Assembly (NCBI GenBank): GCA_022478985.1
Contig: JAKSZP010010642.1
Location: 62,001-126,000, forward strand
Direction: 5' to 3'
DNA from: Massospora cicadina
Lineage: Eukaryota; Entomophthoromycota; Entomophthoromycetes; Entomophthorales; Entomophthoraceae
DNA: 64,000 bases
Made by a program: the position numbers and the translations under genes. The notes under the pieces are model-generated. The model saw nothing but the letters and a program-made list of their open reading frames with translations. It had not been told where the DNA came from and ran no database searches. Shown here in pieces: positions 43,573 through 54,430 of the stretch (the first letter of the stretch is position 1; every line of letters starts with the position of its first letter).

Positions 43573-44699
43573 ATTCCCAGCCTGCTAGATTACCAGAATC
43601 GCTAGGGGATAATTCCCTAATAAAAGTTGAATTGTAAATCAGTGGACCCTAATTTCAGAGTAACTATGTTAGGGGGCTTTTGGGATATTTGCCTGGTCAT
43701 ATCCATCAGGGATCGATCCATATGAATGCTTAGGATCTCGTTGGGCAAAGTTGCTGACGAAATAGGGGCATTTGATAGTGATTAACTATCAGGGTATGAT
43801 TGGGTCAGTCAGGTTTCATCACTGACTGATTGGGAATATAAATAGTAAGTTGCAATGCGAGTGATGCCGCCTGCAACTAGCGAATCAATCAGTTGGTTTG
43901 TGGCCTGCCTTGCAGGGTAATAAGTCCTATTACCTAAGCAGGTCGCTAGCCAAATATGGTTGGTATGCTTGGATCAAGAGGAAATCGTTATGGACACGTT
44001 TTCTGACTCTTTCCATTTAGGTCTTGAGGATGTCCAATGTTGGAAGCCTAGCCAGGATGTGGAAGACCATCGCTGCTGAGATGAGTATGGGTGATTCAAT
44101 GGCAACAGCTGCCGTCCCATTGAAGTGGTGTCAACTGAAGGTTAGACAACTTAATCCCCACTATAAATTCCCTAGAATTCATTCATAATCAAAAACAGTT
44201 AGATAGTACTTCAGTAAACAGTTCTATAGTTTTCCATCCAGTACATAGTTAAGAGTAAACTTTATCTGTTTTCAATTGTTCTATTCTTCTCAAGGATAAT
44301 ATTGCTGTTTAAGATAATTATGAGACTATTTTAAGGAAACAACCAAATATCTGAGTGGGTATCTAGAGAAGACTTAGAAACAATTGAGGATTGCTGATGA
44401 CTGTGTGTTGGACCAAAGAGACTGTCAATAGGAAATCTCAGAGAAGATTGGGTTGGACAGAACGAGGGAACAAATCCCTACATCAATATATTCTAAGTAT
44501 TTTGAGTGGGAATACTGGCTGAGAGTTGGGCTGACATCTAAGAATTCCACTCAACTACAGATAATAGTCATCATACTATTATCAATTGATAATACAAATA
44601 GTATACAATGCAGGATGGATTGCACAAGAACTAAACCTGTGCAGTAATAATTTTATAGGGGTTATTTGCCAATAATAACCAAAACTATAAATTTTTACA
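43554..44699 (+). repeat. LTR subtype 2 (3' LTR of right composite)
   Basis: It starts TGTTGGAATT and ends TTTTTACA. It is the sister of the LTR at 33423-34564. The outer flank GCAGG (44700-44704) continues into element D. Confidence 0.9.
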
Positions 44700-45795
44700 G
44701 CAGGTATTTAATGAGTTCCTGGTCTTAAACCAAAAGAAACTGAATCACCAGCCACTAATGTCGTTGTTGGTACCTGTTCAAATGGCTGAAGTTCCTTGGA
44801 ATTCTTTATTGGTGGATTTAATTGTGGAACTGCCTGTGTCTGATGGCTATGATGCCATTATGGATGTGATAGACAGTTTTACAAAGTTCTTCCCCTTTAT
44901 TCCCTGAAGAACCATGGTTACCACGGCTGAGATGGCTAGGCTCTTTTTCACCCATGTGTTTGCTCTTCACGGGGTCCCACAAGAAATGATTCATGATTGT
45001 GGACCCCAATTTACCTCCATCTTTTGGGAAGAGTTGTGTAAGGCTCTGCAAATCTGTCCCAGCCGTTCAAAAAGCCTATCACCACCAATCAGGTGGGCAG
45101 ATTGAACGAGTTAACCAGTGCTTTGAACAGTTCCTGTGATGTTACACTGCTGAAGACCATTCATATTGGTCCCCATTTTCCCATGGCCCAATTCAGTTAT
45201 AACAACACACAACATGCATCGATTGGTTGTTCCCCCTTCTTCACAAACTATAACTTCAATCCCGCCTTCAACATGGAGCCCACTTGTGGATCCAAGGTTG
45301 AAGCGGTGGTGGACTTGGCTAAAATGATCCAAAAAGTACAGCAGATGGTGAGCATAAATTTATCTGTGGCCGTGTAGGCTTACAAGGAGAATGTTTATGG
45401 TAAGAGACGAGTTGGACCAGCGTACAAGGAAGGAGGTCTTGTGAAGCTGGATGCTAAAAACAACCCAATCAAGAAACCATGAAAAAACTGGATAAAAGAG
45501 GACTGGGCCTTACCGCGTTTTCAGTAAAGTGGGCCACGCCTCATACCATTTGGATCTCCCCCTCGTTTTGAATTTTTTGGTCTTCTTTGAAAACAAACTT
45601 ACGTTTTTTGAGGGCCCCACCAAAGACTACTTAGGCTTATCTGGTGGATGGGGTGCCAGAGCGGAAAGTGGAGGAGATATAGCCTCCCATCGGGTAAGAA
45701 GAAGACTTGATTATCTTGATCCTGGAAGGGATTTGACACAGCGGAAAATTGTTGATTTCCAGCGTGGGTCTGTGCCCATTCCCAAAACTTAATTG
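44700..45795 (+). pseudogene. Element D: integrase core, GPY and chromodomain (continued)
   Basis: The frame resumes with FLVLNQKKLNHQPL and SLLVPVQMAEVPWNSLLVDLIVELPVSDGYDAIMDVIDSF, equal to the C text NRIKTNLQPL and GLLVPV. The open piece 44914-45105 has FALHGVPQEMIHDCGPQFTSIFWEELC with the second aspartate. QIERVNQCFEQF-like text at 45100 keeps the glutamate. FPMAQFSYNNTQHASIGCSPFF follows. The piece 45529-45792 holds the GPY module (VGHASYHLDLP) and a worn chromodomain (RRRLDYLDPGRDL). The first core aspartate is LVD, kept. Confidence 0.85.
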
Positions 45796-45925
45796 ATGCA
45801 TTTCACAAGTGTTTCCTTGATGATGCAGGTTCCAAGTCCAAGCAAGCCGTTGCTCTCAGAAGTTAATCCCTGCTCAAAAAAACCTTTTCCTTGGAAAATC
45901 CCCTAGAGGGGGCAGAGCCCATAAA

Positions 45926-45939
45926 TGAGGAGAGGGTAA
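45926..45939 (+). other. Polypurine tract of element D
   Basis: tgaggagagggtaa immediately before the 3' LTR start. This is the plus-strand primer site in LTR retrotransposons. The C element has its equivalent at 14818-14828. Confidence 0.6.
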
Positions 45940-46832
45940 TGTCATGATTAAATGAATTTATTGAAGGGATCAACTTCCAAGACAAGGCTTGGCGTCAAGA
46001 GTAAAGAAATTCAAGTTACAGGACCTTCCTGACTTAATGCATACTTTGTACTAACGATGGGTGCAGGCCAGATATTCCCAAATTGGTTTAGAGGAAGTGC
46101 ATGTTGCCCAGCCATGTGTAATGGTGATGGCACTAAAATGGACGGGCTACCATTTACATAATGATGGTTCATTTCAGTTATCGTTGAATAGGGTTTGAAA
46201 CCCATCGGATTATGAAATTTATAACTCAGCTCAGCCTCAACTTCATCAATCACTTGAGTTTGGTCGCTTTCAAAGTATAGTACCCTGTCAAATGGAAGCG
46301 TGTACTTATTGGTGTACCTGGGCTTAGCACCACTTCCTATAATCAATAATTCCCCCACTTTAGTTTAAATATAATTCTAAAGACCAACCTTCCTTGTTGG
46401 TCAGCTTCCTTTCAAATAAAATCCCATTAGTTTACATTTTCCTTTAACATGTTAATTTAGGCAAAACTGTGCGCGAACCTTTTCAAGGAGGACTTGATAA
46501 ACACCAGCTGTTTTCTTTACACTGAATTTATAACAGCATCATGGGCACTGATGGGCCACCCTGGTACTCTACAGACCAAGGCATCCGAGTACTCCAGCCC
46601 TTATCACAGCTTAGATAGGGACACCTCATTGGGGCCCACCCAAATCTTATTGTTTGTTCGCTACTTATTAATAAATACTGCTTTGCACACCCTTGTCCTA
46701 AATTATTTTAGCTCCAAAACCCTCTGCGGGGCTCTTCTCACCTTCATACTGATGACGAGTTCCCTGGAATTGTGGCGGTGCACCACGCACCACCTCGCTG
46801 GAAACTGGAGATTTATACACACTCTCCTGAAG
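45940..46832 (+). repeat. 3' LTR of element D
   Basis: 893 bp, collinear with 19232-20129. It ends CTGAAG where the 5' copy has CTGACA. It is followed by gtcag, which differs by one base from gccag before the 5' LTR. Confidence 0.9.
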
Positions 46833-46837
46833 GTCAG

Positions 46838-47100
46838 AATTGGTTAAACATCAATGTCTAAATTAACAGACTTCCTTACAGTTTTGAAGGGGAATTCGCA
46901 AAACAAAGAACCAATCTCAGGATGGGAGGAGGAAAGTGGAGCCCGCCACCCTCAAGTGTCTACTGACTATCTGACTACGGTTTTTATAAACTATGATGCT
47001 TTAATGTTTTCAGGACACCTTAAGCCCAAGACCAACCCAAATTCATATAAATAGAGGCCCCAAAGTTGTCCAAATTGACTGGGAACAAATGACCCATTGC
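46838..47100. other. Sequence between D and K2, unassigned
   Basis: It should be the rest of element C's gag if C is only interrupted by D, but I see no gag motif on the minus strand. It may be eroded gag or foreign sequence joined after a deletion. Confidence 0.4.
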
Positions 47101-49400
47101 AGATTTGGAAATCAAATAGCACAGGTTAGCTCACTTCCAGGAGGCTCTCCTACACTCCTATTGCCTCCTCCAACCTAAACTTAATCTGAAAATGACAAAA
47201 ACCCAGGCAGGAGCCTGGGGTGAAGCCAATGCAGCAACTCAAAGCCAAGAAAAGGCGATCAAGAGCTGCTTTTATTACAACTGATTGAAGCTTTAGAAAG
47301 ATTTGAAACTCGATCAGTAGGGCCTCAAACAATCCAAAACAACTAAGTGCTAGAAGGAAGGTCAGGATTTTCAATGTGGCCAGAAAACAGAAAAACGGTA
47401 AGATGGCCCATTGCTAAAATAAAGTATACTTTTGTGTTTTAGAGAATAGGAACCATGATGCGAAACAAAGCACATTAGTACCACTAAGGGAAAATGTTAC
47501 ACAAAATAAATTTCAACAAGTAAAAAAAGGGTTGGTAACTTTTATTTCTTTTAAAATCACTTTTGAGCAATTTTAAAAAAACAACTATTTTTTCACAGCC
47601 GCATCACTGCATCAAGTTCCCAATTAATGTCCTCAGATCCACCGCCTGGCACTCCAATGTGAGTCAGTAGCACTCCACCTGCTAGCATTTACCAACTGGC
47701 AAGAAAATGCATGCGGATTGGCTTATCCAGTCTGCCAAATACAACTAGCCAATTTGTCCCTCCAAGGGACTTAGCACTACACCTTGCGTAAGTCCATCCA
47801 ACCCACCCTCACCCCCTAGCCCTACCTTGATTCACTATCTACTTTTGCCTCTGCGTAGAGTATGGACATCTCTTCCCATATTCTGACAAATCAACAATTG
47901 AGCTGGCAACTTTCACCTTTGCTCTTGCAGGCTTTATAGACTTTCGCCAATATAAAAATTATTTTGATGTAGGCTTCCCCACTGAAGCAGACGTGACCTC
48001 TGAATAAGCAAATCCCTTATACAAAAACACCCCCATACCAACACCAGAACACGTCTACCAAATGACACACACTCATGGTGACATTTCTAAACTTCCCCTC
48101 AACCTTCCCCCTCAAACACTCTATGAGGAGTTGATGTCAGGGCTGGCCACTTATGTCATATACCCATCCTCTAATTTATTGTCCCAAGTGGTGCTGAGAG
48201 CCTAGCGGCACCTCATGAAATGGCAACTATTACCACCACCCGCTGAGCATAGCCAAGCACATTCCACCGCATGCCTATATCCCATCTGCACCAGACCACT
48301 TCTTTTGAGCTCACATCAACAACGGTTGCACAATCTGCCCCTCTGCCATGAGTTGGACCATATTAAAAAAGCATGCTGATACAATTCAAACCCTTCAAAC
48401 ACTGCCAACTTTACCAATGAGGCCATACCAACAGTGTTTGAGTTGGGATTTTGGCTGCATCCACCCACAGTCTGTGCGCTCAATGAATCAGCAACAAAAT
48501 CTAGCAACCCAAACCCACACCGACTAAATTACACCCATGCCAACCAATTGGGAGGAGGTTTGAACCCATATTAGATCCAAAATTTCTCCCGCCCAAAAAC
48601 TTTTCCAACCACAGCCACCTATCACTGAATCAATACAATTCAACAAAAATCCCTGGGACATATTAGATGAACTGACAAAATCTGGTGAAATTTTCCCATT
48701 TCTGGAACTTCCAACTGATTTAAACCCTTATCTGAATTCAGACTTTGATGACACAGCCCCTCCCAAGCAATATGTCCCCAAACCCAATGTTTACCCTTAC
48801 CAAAGCAACCACCAGCTTTCCAAGGCTGCAGTGACCTCACCCAATAAATTGCCCTCTCCATGAAGCCATGGCAAAATCTGTCGCTGAAACTAAAAAGGGC
48901 TGCATATCACCCTGTTCCCTCTCCCCCCAATTTTCCTAATATTGCAAAAGTTGAAATCAACCGCCTCACGAAAACTGCCACCACCACTGTTAGACATGTC
49001 GCTGATCTGGCAGATTTTTCCCATCCACACGTGTTACCCAAGATAACATTGCAAAATTAGATCAACTCCCTGATGCCCGCATCTAAGCTGAACACCAAGT
49101 TGCTGAACTCATGGAGGCTATAGGCAGGCCCATTTTGTCAGTCTCAACAATTATCTGCTTTTCCTTGACCCTCATTCCACAGACGCCCCAACCCATTTGC
49201 TATCAGCATTGATCCGCCTCTTCAATGATGAACCCAAAGATCCTCCTGATCCCCCATCCCTCTCCGCCATGATAGGATAGGTATCTCGCTAATCACTGCC
49301 AGTTTTGGAGGATTTTATATCCCCATTTTTTTCATCGCCCCTACTCTCAAGTGCATTGTCTTCAGTTGCATACTCTCAAGAAAAAGTTAATATATGATAA
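47100..49400 (+). mobile_element. K2: diverged plus-strand copy of retroposon K
   Basis: Plus frames parallel the K1 ORF in order: KLPLNLPPQTLYEELMSGLATY (47.1-48.1 kb; K1 has RLPFNLSPKRLRHELMEGLAIY), then HINNGCTICP plus CHELDHI (48310-48365; K1 has QVNNGLTICPLCFNLDY), and a later proline-rich part (LDPHSTDAPTHLLSALIRLFND, about 49160). The characteristic K tail (CTAGTACTAAAA) is not found at its 3' side, so it may be another subfamily or be truncated. Boundaries are approximate and no target duplication was seen. Confidence 0.6.
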
Positions 49401-50480
49401 TTTTTAGCTTTTTAAAGAGCAATTAGTATATTTAGGGTTTATCAATTGATAAACAGGGCTTATGGCCCCAACTGGCAAAGATTGTGGATATAAGATGAAT
49501 GATGAGGCTAAGAAGCAAGCGTGACATCCAGGTGTTCCATGGGATAAATAGCTATTATTATAACGGATAAGGTTCCCAAGACCTCACTTGCCATTTTTGA
49601 CATAGTGCAAATGTAGACCAGAGTAGAGTTTCTTTGACCATCTGGCAAAAATAGGTAAGCGTCAAAATACTGAAATATATGGCTCAAATTATGCTGAGTT
49701 TGGGCTTCCAAAAATATTGCATACAAAATGATATAAGCATAAAATTACCTCAACAGGCTAAGATGCATCAGACGTTTATATGCTGCCATCTCTGTCACCC
49801 GTCAGGATTCACAGAGATGCACTCCAATGGTGTATAACTAACCCGCTTTAATGTAGGCCAATATATAGCAAAAAACCATGCCATGTCTGCCTCAGGTGAT
49901 CTATGCCTGCTATTATAAATGGACTAATGCCCTCAAAGCAGCATATGATCCTTAATGGAGAGAGTTCCAGATACCAATGGGTCCTAATTTCTCCAGGTTA
50001 TCCTGTTGTTACATCTTGATCACAATGCTTAAACGCCATTGTGGTATTACAGACTTGGTTTTTTCTCCTTCCACCAACCATGCAAAATTGATAAATTTAA
50101 ATAAATTTAAAAACGTGAATCTCAAGTGGGGACCAAACATATGTGTGATGAGATTTTATTTTGGAGATTGAACTAAAATAGAAAAAATTCAGTTGATAAA
50201 AGTGAAAAAGATCTCAACTGATAAATTGTAGCCCAGCAAGAGCTGCACAAATTAGATTATATCTTAGGCTTTAAAAGCCTAACAAATTCCAGCATCCCAT
50301 AATCTGTTAGCTGGTGGATTGAGAGCCTAAATTTTACATAATTCCATTCAAAAGAAATATTAATAATGAAAATATCCCACATTGCACAGACTTGATAATT
50401 AACTTTGTTTCAGAAGAGGGATTGCAACCATCATCGTAAGAATTTCCTAAGTACCAACCTAGGAAATCCCACGTATGATT
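49401..50480. other. No gene recognised
   Basis: Only short frames are present and no known motif. There are no strong repeats with other parts of the window. It may include lost parts of G or C that are too eroded to read. Confidence 0.4.
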
Positions 50481-51040
50481 GCTGATCATTACAGCTATTT
50501 TTAGTTTTGTAATTATTTAGTTCATCTCAATCATTACATTCCAACTCAGATTCAGTTTCTAAATATGAGTTGGATCTATTTATGGATATTTTTGGTTTGG
50601 TTGTTTGAATCGCTGAGTTGTGCCTCACCTGAGTTGTAGATTAGGCTTGTGTGAGCCTAATAAATAACTCATGTTAAGCCCCAGAAGCGCTGCCTTTATA
50701 AGGCGCGCCTGCCCATTCTGAGATTCACTTCATAATTCTAAGCTTTTCCTCATAGCATTCCCTACCAAGAGAGCATTGTTGGTGGTTCCCCAGATAAGCT
50801 CCAGTCAGCGGGCCCCTTTTCTATGTCCAGAATAAAATAAAGGTTGTTTTGGGGTTTGCATGCCTCGCATACCTCTGGTCTTTTCTGAGTGCTGTTAATA
50901 CAAGGAGCTATTTTGAGCGGGTTGGAGTGGGCCAACTCCTCCAAAGGACTTTGCATAACTAACCAGGATTAGGGAGTGTTGGGTTTTTTGGGTGCCAAGA
51001 GTACCTCTCCCAACATGGTTGGCCGGTTTGGTTGCTTGTT
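50481..51040. repeat. Possible LTR-like block before the G pol half
   Basis: It has a promoter-like tttataaggcgcgcc at about 50695, a polyadenylation-like aataaaataaagg at 50832, and a short inverted repeat tgttggg...cccaaca at 50988-51026. It sits between unassigned sequence and a clear pol frame. No partner LTR is in the window. Without one it could equally be unrelated regulatory-like DNA. Confidence 0.3.
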
Positions 51041-52919
51041 AATGCACCAAAAAAGTATTATTTTATGGTGGTCTGAACTGGGGTTTTTCCAGTCCGTTAC
51101 AAGTTTGTTCAGAACTTTAGCAAAATAGTGAGCCCTTATTCCACCTCCTCAAAATGGGGTACAATTTGTGTGGATGACAAACTGCCAGATAGCCTTCAAC
51201 AAACTAAGGCTTTTCTCACCAAAGTTTTATTACTTTTGTACCTAAACTTTACAAATTTTTATCTCAGACGGGTGCATCCTCACCGCCTTAGGGGCGGTGT
51301 AATCTTAATTTGATTCTGAGGGAGAATAACAATCTATAAATTACTGAATCCAGACGCTGGATAAACACAAGATTAATTACATTATTAGAGAAAATTTGTC
51401 TAGCAGTCATCTATGCTTGTAAACAATTTTAGGGTTACATTTAATGACTAATTTTAAAGTAGTAACTGACCATGCCTCTCTGTAATGGTTACAGAATCTA
51501 AAGGAACGGGAAGGGTTTCTTGCCCAATGAGCGTTGAAATAAATCTTATAGCTTTGAAATTCAACTTTGCTCAACATTAAACATCAAAACGCTTACAGTC
51601 TCACCCATCTGTCCACCGTACCTTAGCAGCTGGTCTATCCAATGACTTGTTTGACAAGGTGATAACTCAGCAATATGGTAATGAATCTGGAAGAGGTCTG
51701 AATCAATTTGAAAAATCTTGGGCGGAATACTTTTGTTAAGTATAGGAAACTTTAAAAGTCATTATTGAACAGCACTTTTTATTTCCCAGGCCCACTGAGA
51801 GTACTGACTTAATTATTGTGGCCCATAAAGTAACAGAGTTTGGACAGTTTAAGATAACGCTTGAACAACTAAGATCTAATTAACATTTGTATCAATTTTT
51901 TGATATTCACAGACTCTCAGCTATTGAAAAAATGTTAAGCTGAAGCTCCCTACTAGAAGGTAACTTCTTATCAGTTGGTAGACCCTAATTTTTCCTGGAA
52001 CACCATCTCTATTGAAATCATGGGCCCATTTCCTAATAGTTGTGGAAAATTTAATAAAATAATCATGTTCATTAATCTAATTATCAGTTGATCGGAGGCC
52101 AAAGCAGTAAAAGGCCTGGGCGCTATGACAATATAAGTTTTGTTTATAACAGTTGATTAACATTTCTTCCCACAGCTAATTTTCACTGATAATGGGATTA
52201 ACTTTACATCTCAAGTTATTGCTAAACTTGATGAATTGATGGGTATACAAGGGGTATTGTTTATGCCTTATCACCATGAGACCAACGGCACCATAGAACA
52301 AGTAAATAATATCTCATTAGCATTTCACATAAGTTGATTACTGGCAAAGCGTCCAATCAGAACCTCTTCATTCCTTCCGCCAATTTTCAAATAAAATTGC
52401 TTATCACTCATCCATGTGGCACTCACCATTCCAGTTGTTATATGTGAAGCATCCGTTCTACATCCAAACTTATACACATGTGTTAATGAAGAGAACATGC
52501 TTCTAACAGATACCATGAAAATCTCACGCAGACATTAATCCAGTTATAAAGCAAAGCACTCTCTAATCTGCTGGCTTGAAAAGTCAAGTCAATGAAGTGA
52601 TACAATGAGGATTGACAGACCTTACCTGCCTTCACTATAGGGTAACTGGTCTGGCATTATGATAACATCGCATTGAAGGACTAAAGAAATTGGAACACAT
52701 GTGGAACGGAACTTTTGAGATCATAGAGAAGACATCTACAGATGCCTACACTGAAAGATCCCACTAAGGATTGCCTTATCAATTGGGTGCATGCTAAGCT
52801 ACTTAATAAATCACCATAAGTGCTCCATTCTTATGGACATAGGATTTCAATAGCCCATATAACCCTCATTCAATTTCTGGTTCCCTGATGCTTGGTCAAT
52901 TTGGGTAAAGTGCGGTGAA
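51041..52919 (+). pseudogene. Element G: RT thumb, RNase H and integrase
   Basis: The frame enters with LGFFQSV and YKFVQNFSKIVSPYS (51070-51145), the RT thumb, then NCQIAFNKLR, SDGCILTALGAV, FDSEGE and INYIIREKICLAVIYACKQF (to 51412), and VVTDHASL.WLQNLKEREGFLAQ. All are RNase H blocks. The integrase core includes NTISIEIMGPFPNS near 52000, IFTDNGINFTSQVIAKLDELMG at 52180-52245 and HHETNGTIEQVNNISLAF at 52270-52325. The first aspartate is again E, the second D and third E are kept. Many stops are present. This lineage is nearer to A/B than to F, C or D. Confidence 0.8.
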
Positions 52920-53721
52920 TAGTCTGACCATCCATCTTAATTTCTAACTTCTTAATCTATATCTCAACTTAAATATAGATTTAGGGTTTGATCATAATGC
53001 TTCACTTATGTTATTTGATAGGATTCCTTTACTAGAGTATATCTCACCCTACAGCTCACATTTCCTAAATGAAGTTTCCAGAGTTATATTAAATTATTAG
53101 CAATCTCAACAATTCCTTTGATTAATGGGAATTACAAAGGAAGAACAAATCATTATTCCGTTATGGTGCACTTAATTTCCTTATACATAAGCTACGTTGG
53201 CCTGCCAGAATGGTTTTCATTCCATCTATCAAAGAATTAATATTATCAACTATATCACCCATGCTGGCGTAAACTTGTCATTGATATGTTTATAATTATT
53301 TCTTTGGCCTTTTTGCCAGATTTTTGGTGAAAATAGGCTGACTGCTTTTACTATGAAAAATTAACCCAAAGTCAATGCCTCAATGGTCTTGTATTTACTC
53401 TTTATACAATTGACCAAAAACTTCTGAGTACAACTTAGCTGTCAAATTATTGCACCAAATGGGAACAAGGGAGAAGAGTAGCATATTTGAAGGAAAACAT
53501 ATTTTAATAAAATCTATTTTTACTTCATATGGTGAAAAACCCACTACTCAAAATAGACTATCTATTACAAAACTCCAAAGCGACGTCAGTAGTGAATACT
53601 TACAGTGTGCTTGTCTTTTATATTCTATAAAGCCTATTTATGACAAACAAGAAATACTTTTGTGTTTCTGACCTGTGCCATTGGAATTTGATGTCTAGGT
53701 GTGACGATCAATCCTTTGACA
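52920..53721 (+). repeat. 3' LTR of element G
   Basis: It aligns with 13081-13930 as described there. It starts TAGTCTGA, an eroded TG, and ends TTTGACA. It is preceded by a purine-rich stretch (gggtaaagtgcggtgaa) as expected for a polypurine tract. Confidence 0.8.
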
Positions 53722-54430
53722 GATCGCCACAAAACTCCATATTCCCCTATAGGAGTATGAAGACCTCAATTAAATATCCTGACCATTGTACCAACTGTCT
53801 CAGCAGGTTGAAGAAGGCTGGGGGTGCTTGGGCTCTCCTCTGAGGGGGTGATTTGACAATCAAGGTGCTGCCTGACCAAATAATAGCCCTGATCCCTCTA
53901 AGGCGGAGATTGGGGCTCTTAATAGTATTGACTATGACTTAAAAAATTGTAGGGTTCAAGCGCAACGGCCTTTGAAAATGGAATTCTGATGAATCAGATG
54001 CCAACAAATCAAATAAAGCTCAGAGCGGAGGTTCAAGGGCCAACATAAATGGCAATCAGGCCAATCAAAGGCCGCCAAACTGAAATCTGCTAAAAATGAG
54101 AAATGATGAGGACAATGGCAAAGGCCATCCCAGCAAATCAAGGGCTGCCAAGCTGAATTAATCCAAAAGTGGTAATGTCAAGAACCACAGCAATGGGAAG
54201 CTCAGCAAACAAGAAGCTTCCAGGATGAATCTGCTACTAGCCAAGAATATTGAGAGCCATAGCAAAGGGAAGCCCAGCAAATCAGGGGTTGCCAAGCTGA
54301 ATTACGCCAAAAATGGAAGTATTGAGAGCCAAGGGGAGCAGTGGTTGAGCAAATCAGAAACCAATAGAAAACTTTCAATAAATTTTAACATAAAAGTTTT
54401 GATAAGGTCAACACAGAAATGCCAAGCTCT
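53722..54430 (+). pseudogene. Element F: chromodomain end and repeat-bearing polyprotein tail
   Basis: After G, the frame EYEDLN.IS.PLYQLSQQVEEGWG (about 53755-53830) fits the end of a chromodomain (normally WEP..NL..AP.L...F), joining VEAIFD before G. A hydrophilic tail follows, rich in Lys, Ser, Asn and Gln, made of degenerate 24-residue repeats. The open piece 54225-54446 (KGKPSKSGVAKLNYAKNGSIE) is the best preserved. No domain is recognised in the tail. Confidence 0.55.
54048..54362 (+). repeat. Degenerate tandem repeat, unit about 72 bp, in F coding tail
   Basis: Units start at 54048, 54114, 54192, 54264 and 54336 (partial), with lengths 66, 78 and 72. The core is AATGGxAAGxCCAGCAAAT, then GCCAAGCTGAATT, then AATATTGAGAGCCA. 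Lengths are multiples of three, so the array was coding. Translated repeats look like GKxSKSxxAKLNxAKNxxIES. Confidence 0.75.

Larger units (their letters stand above)
34591..44699 (+). mobile_element. Right composite gypsy element (A 5' half joined to B 3' half)
   Basis: A complete plus-oriented element: 5' LTR 34591-35738, primer-binding site, gag, protease, RT, RNase H, integrase, antisense open region and 3' LTR 43554-44699. After subtracting a 550-bp K insertion it is almost exactly as long as the left composite (9.56 versus 9.54 kb). LTR subtypes and flanks are mismatched as in the left composite. Confidence 0.85.
19232..46832 (+). mobile_element. Element D: chromodomain gypsy element split by A/B block and retroposon K1
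   Basis: D has LTRs at 19232-20129 and 45940-46832 and a polypurine run (gaggagagggtaa) just before the 3' LTR. Its pol reads plus: protease at 20940, RT at 23560, RNase H at 24260, integrase split between 24930-25026 and 44700-45370, and a GPY/chromodomain tail to 45790. The flanks gccag (19227-19231) and gtcag (46833-46837) fit a 5-bp duplication with one change. Removing the insertions leaves about 6.0 kb. Confidence 0.85.
13081..53721 (+). mobile_element. Element G: Ty3/gypsy element inserted in the F chromodomain
   Basis: G has LTRs at 13081-13930 and 52920-53721, a primer-binding site at 13933, a gag start fragment (14029-14154) and a 3' half of pol (51045-52900). Everything between is inserted or lost. 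The protease and most of the RT expected between gag and 51045 are not visible anywhere, so a deletion must have accompanied later insertions. No matching target duplication was found (acata on the left, gatcg on the right). Confidence 0.75.

Noticed and set aside
25027..44699. Two simple independent insertions without rearrangement
   Set aside because: Neither composite has matching 5-bp flanks, and LTR subtypes are paired across the composites, not within them.
50559..50660. Stem-loop rich segment (gagttg...caactc) as a structured RNA
   Set aside because: Short complementary words only; no consistent fold or conserved partner was found.
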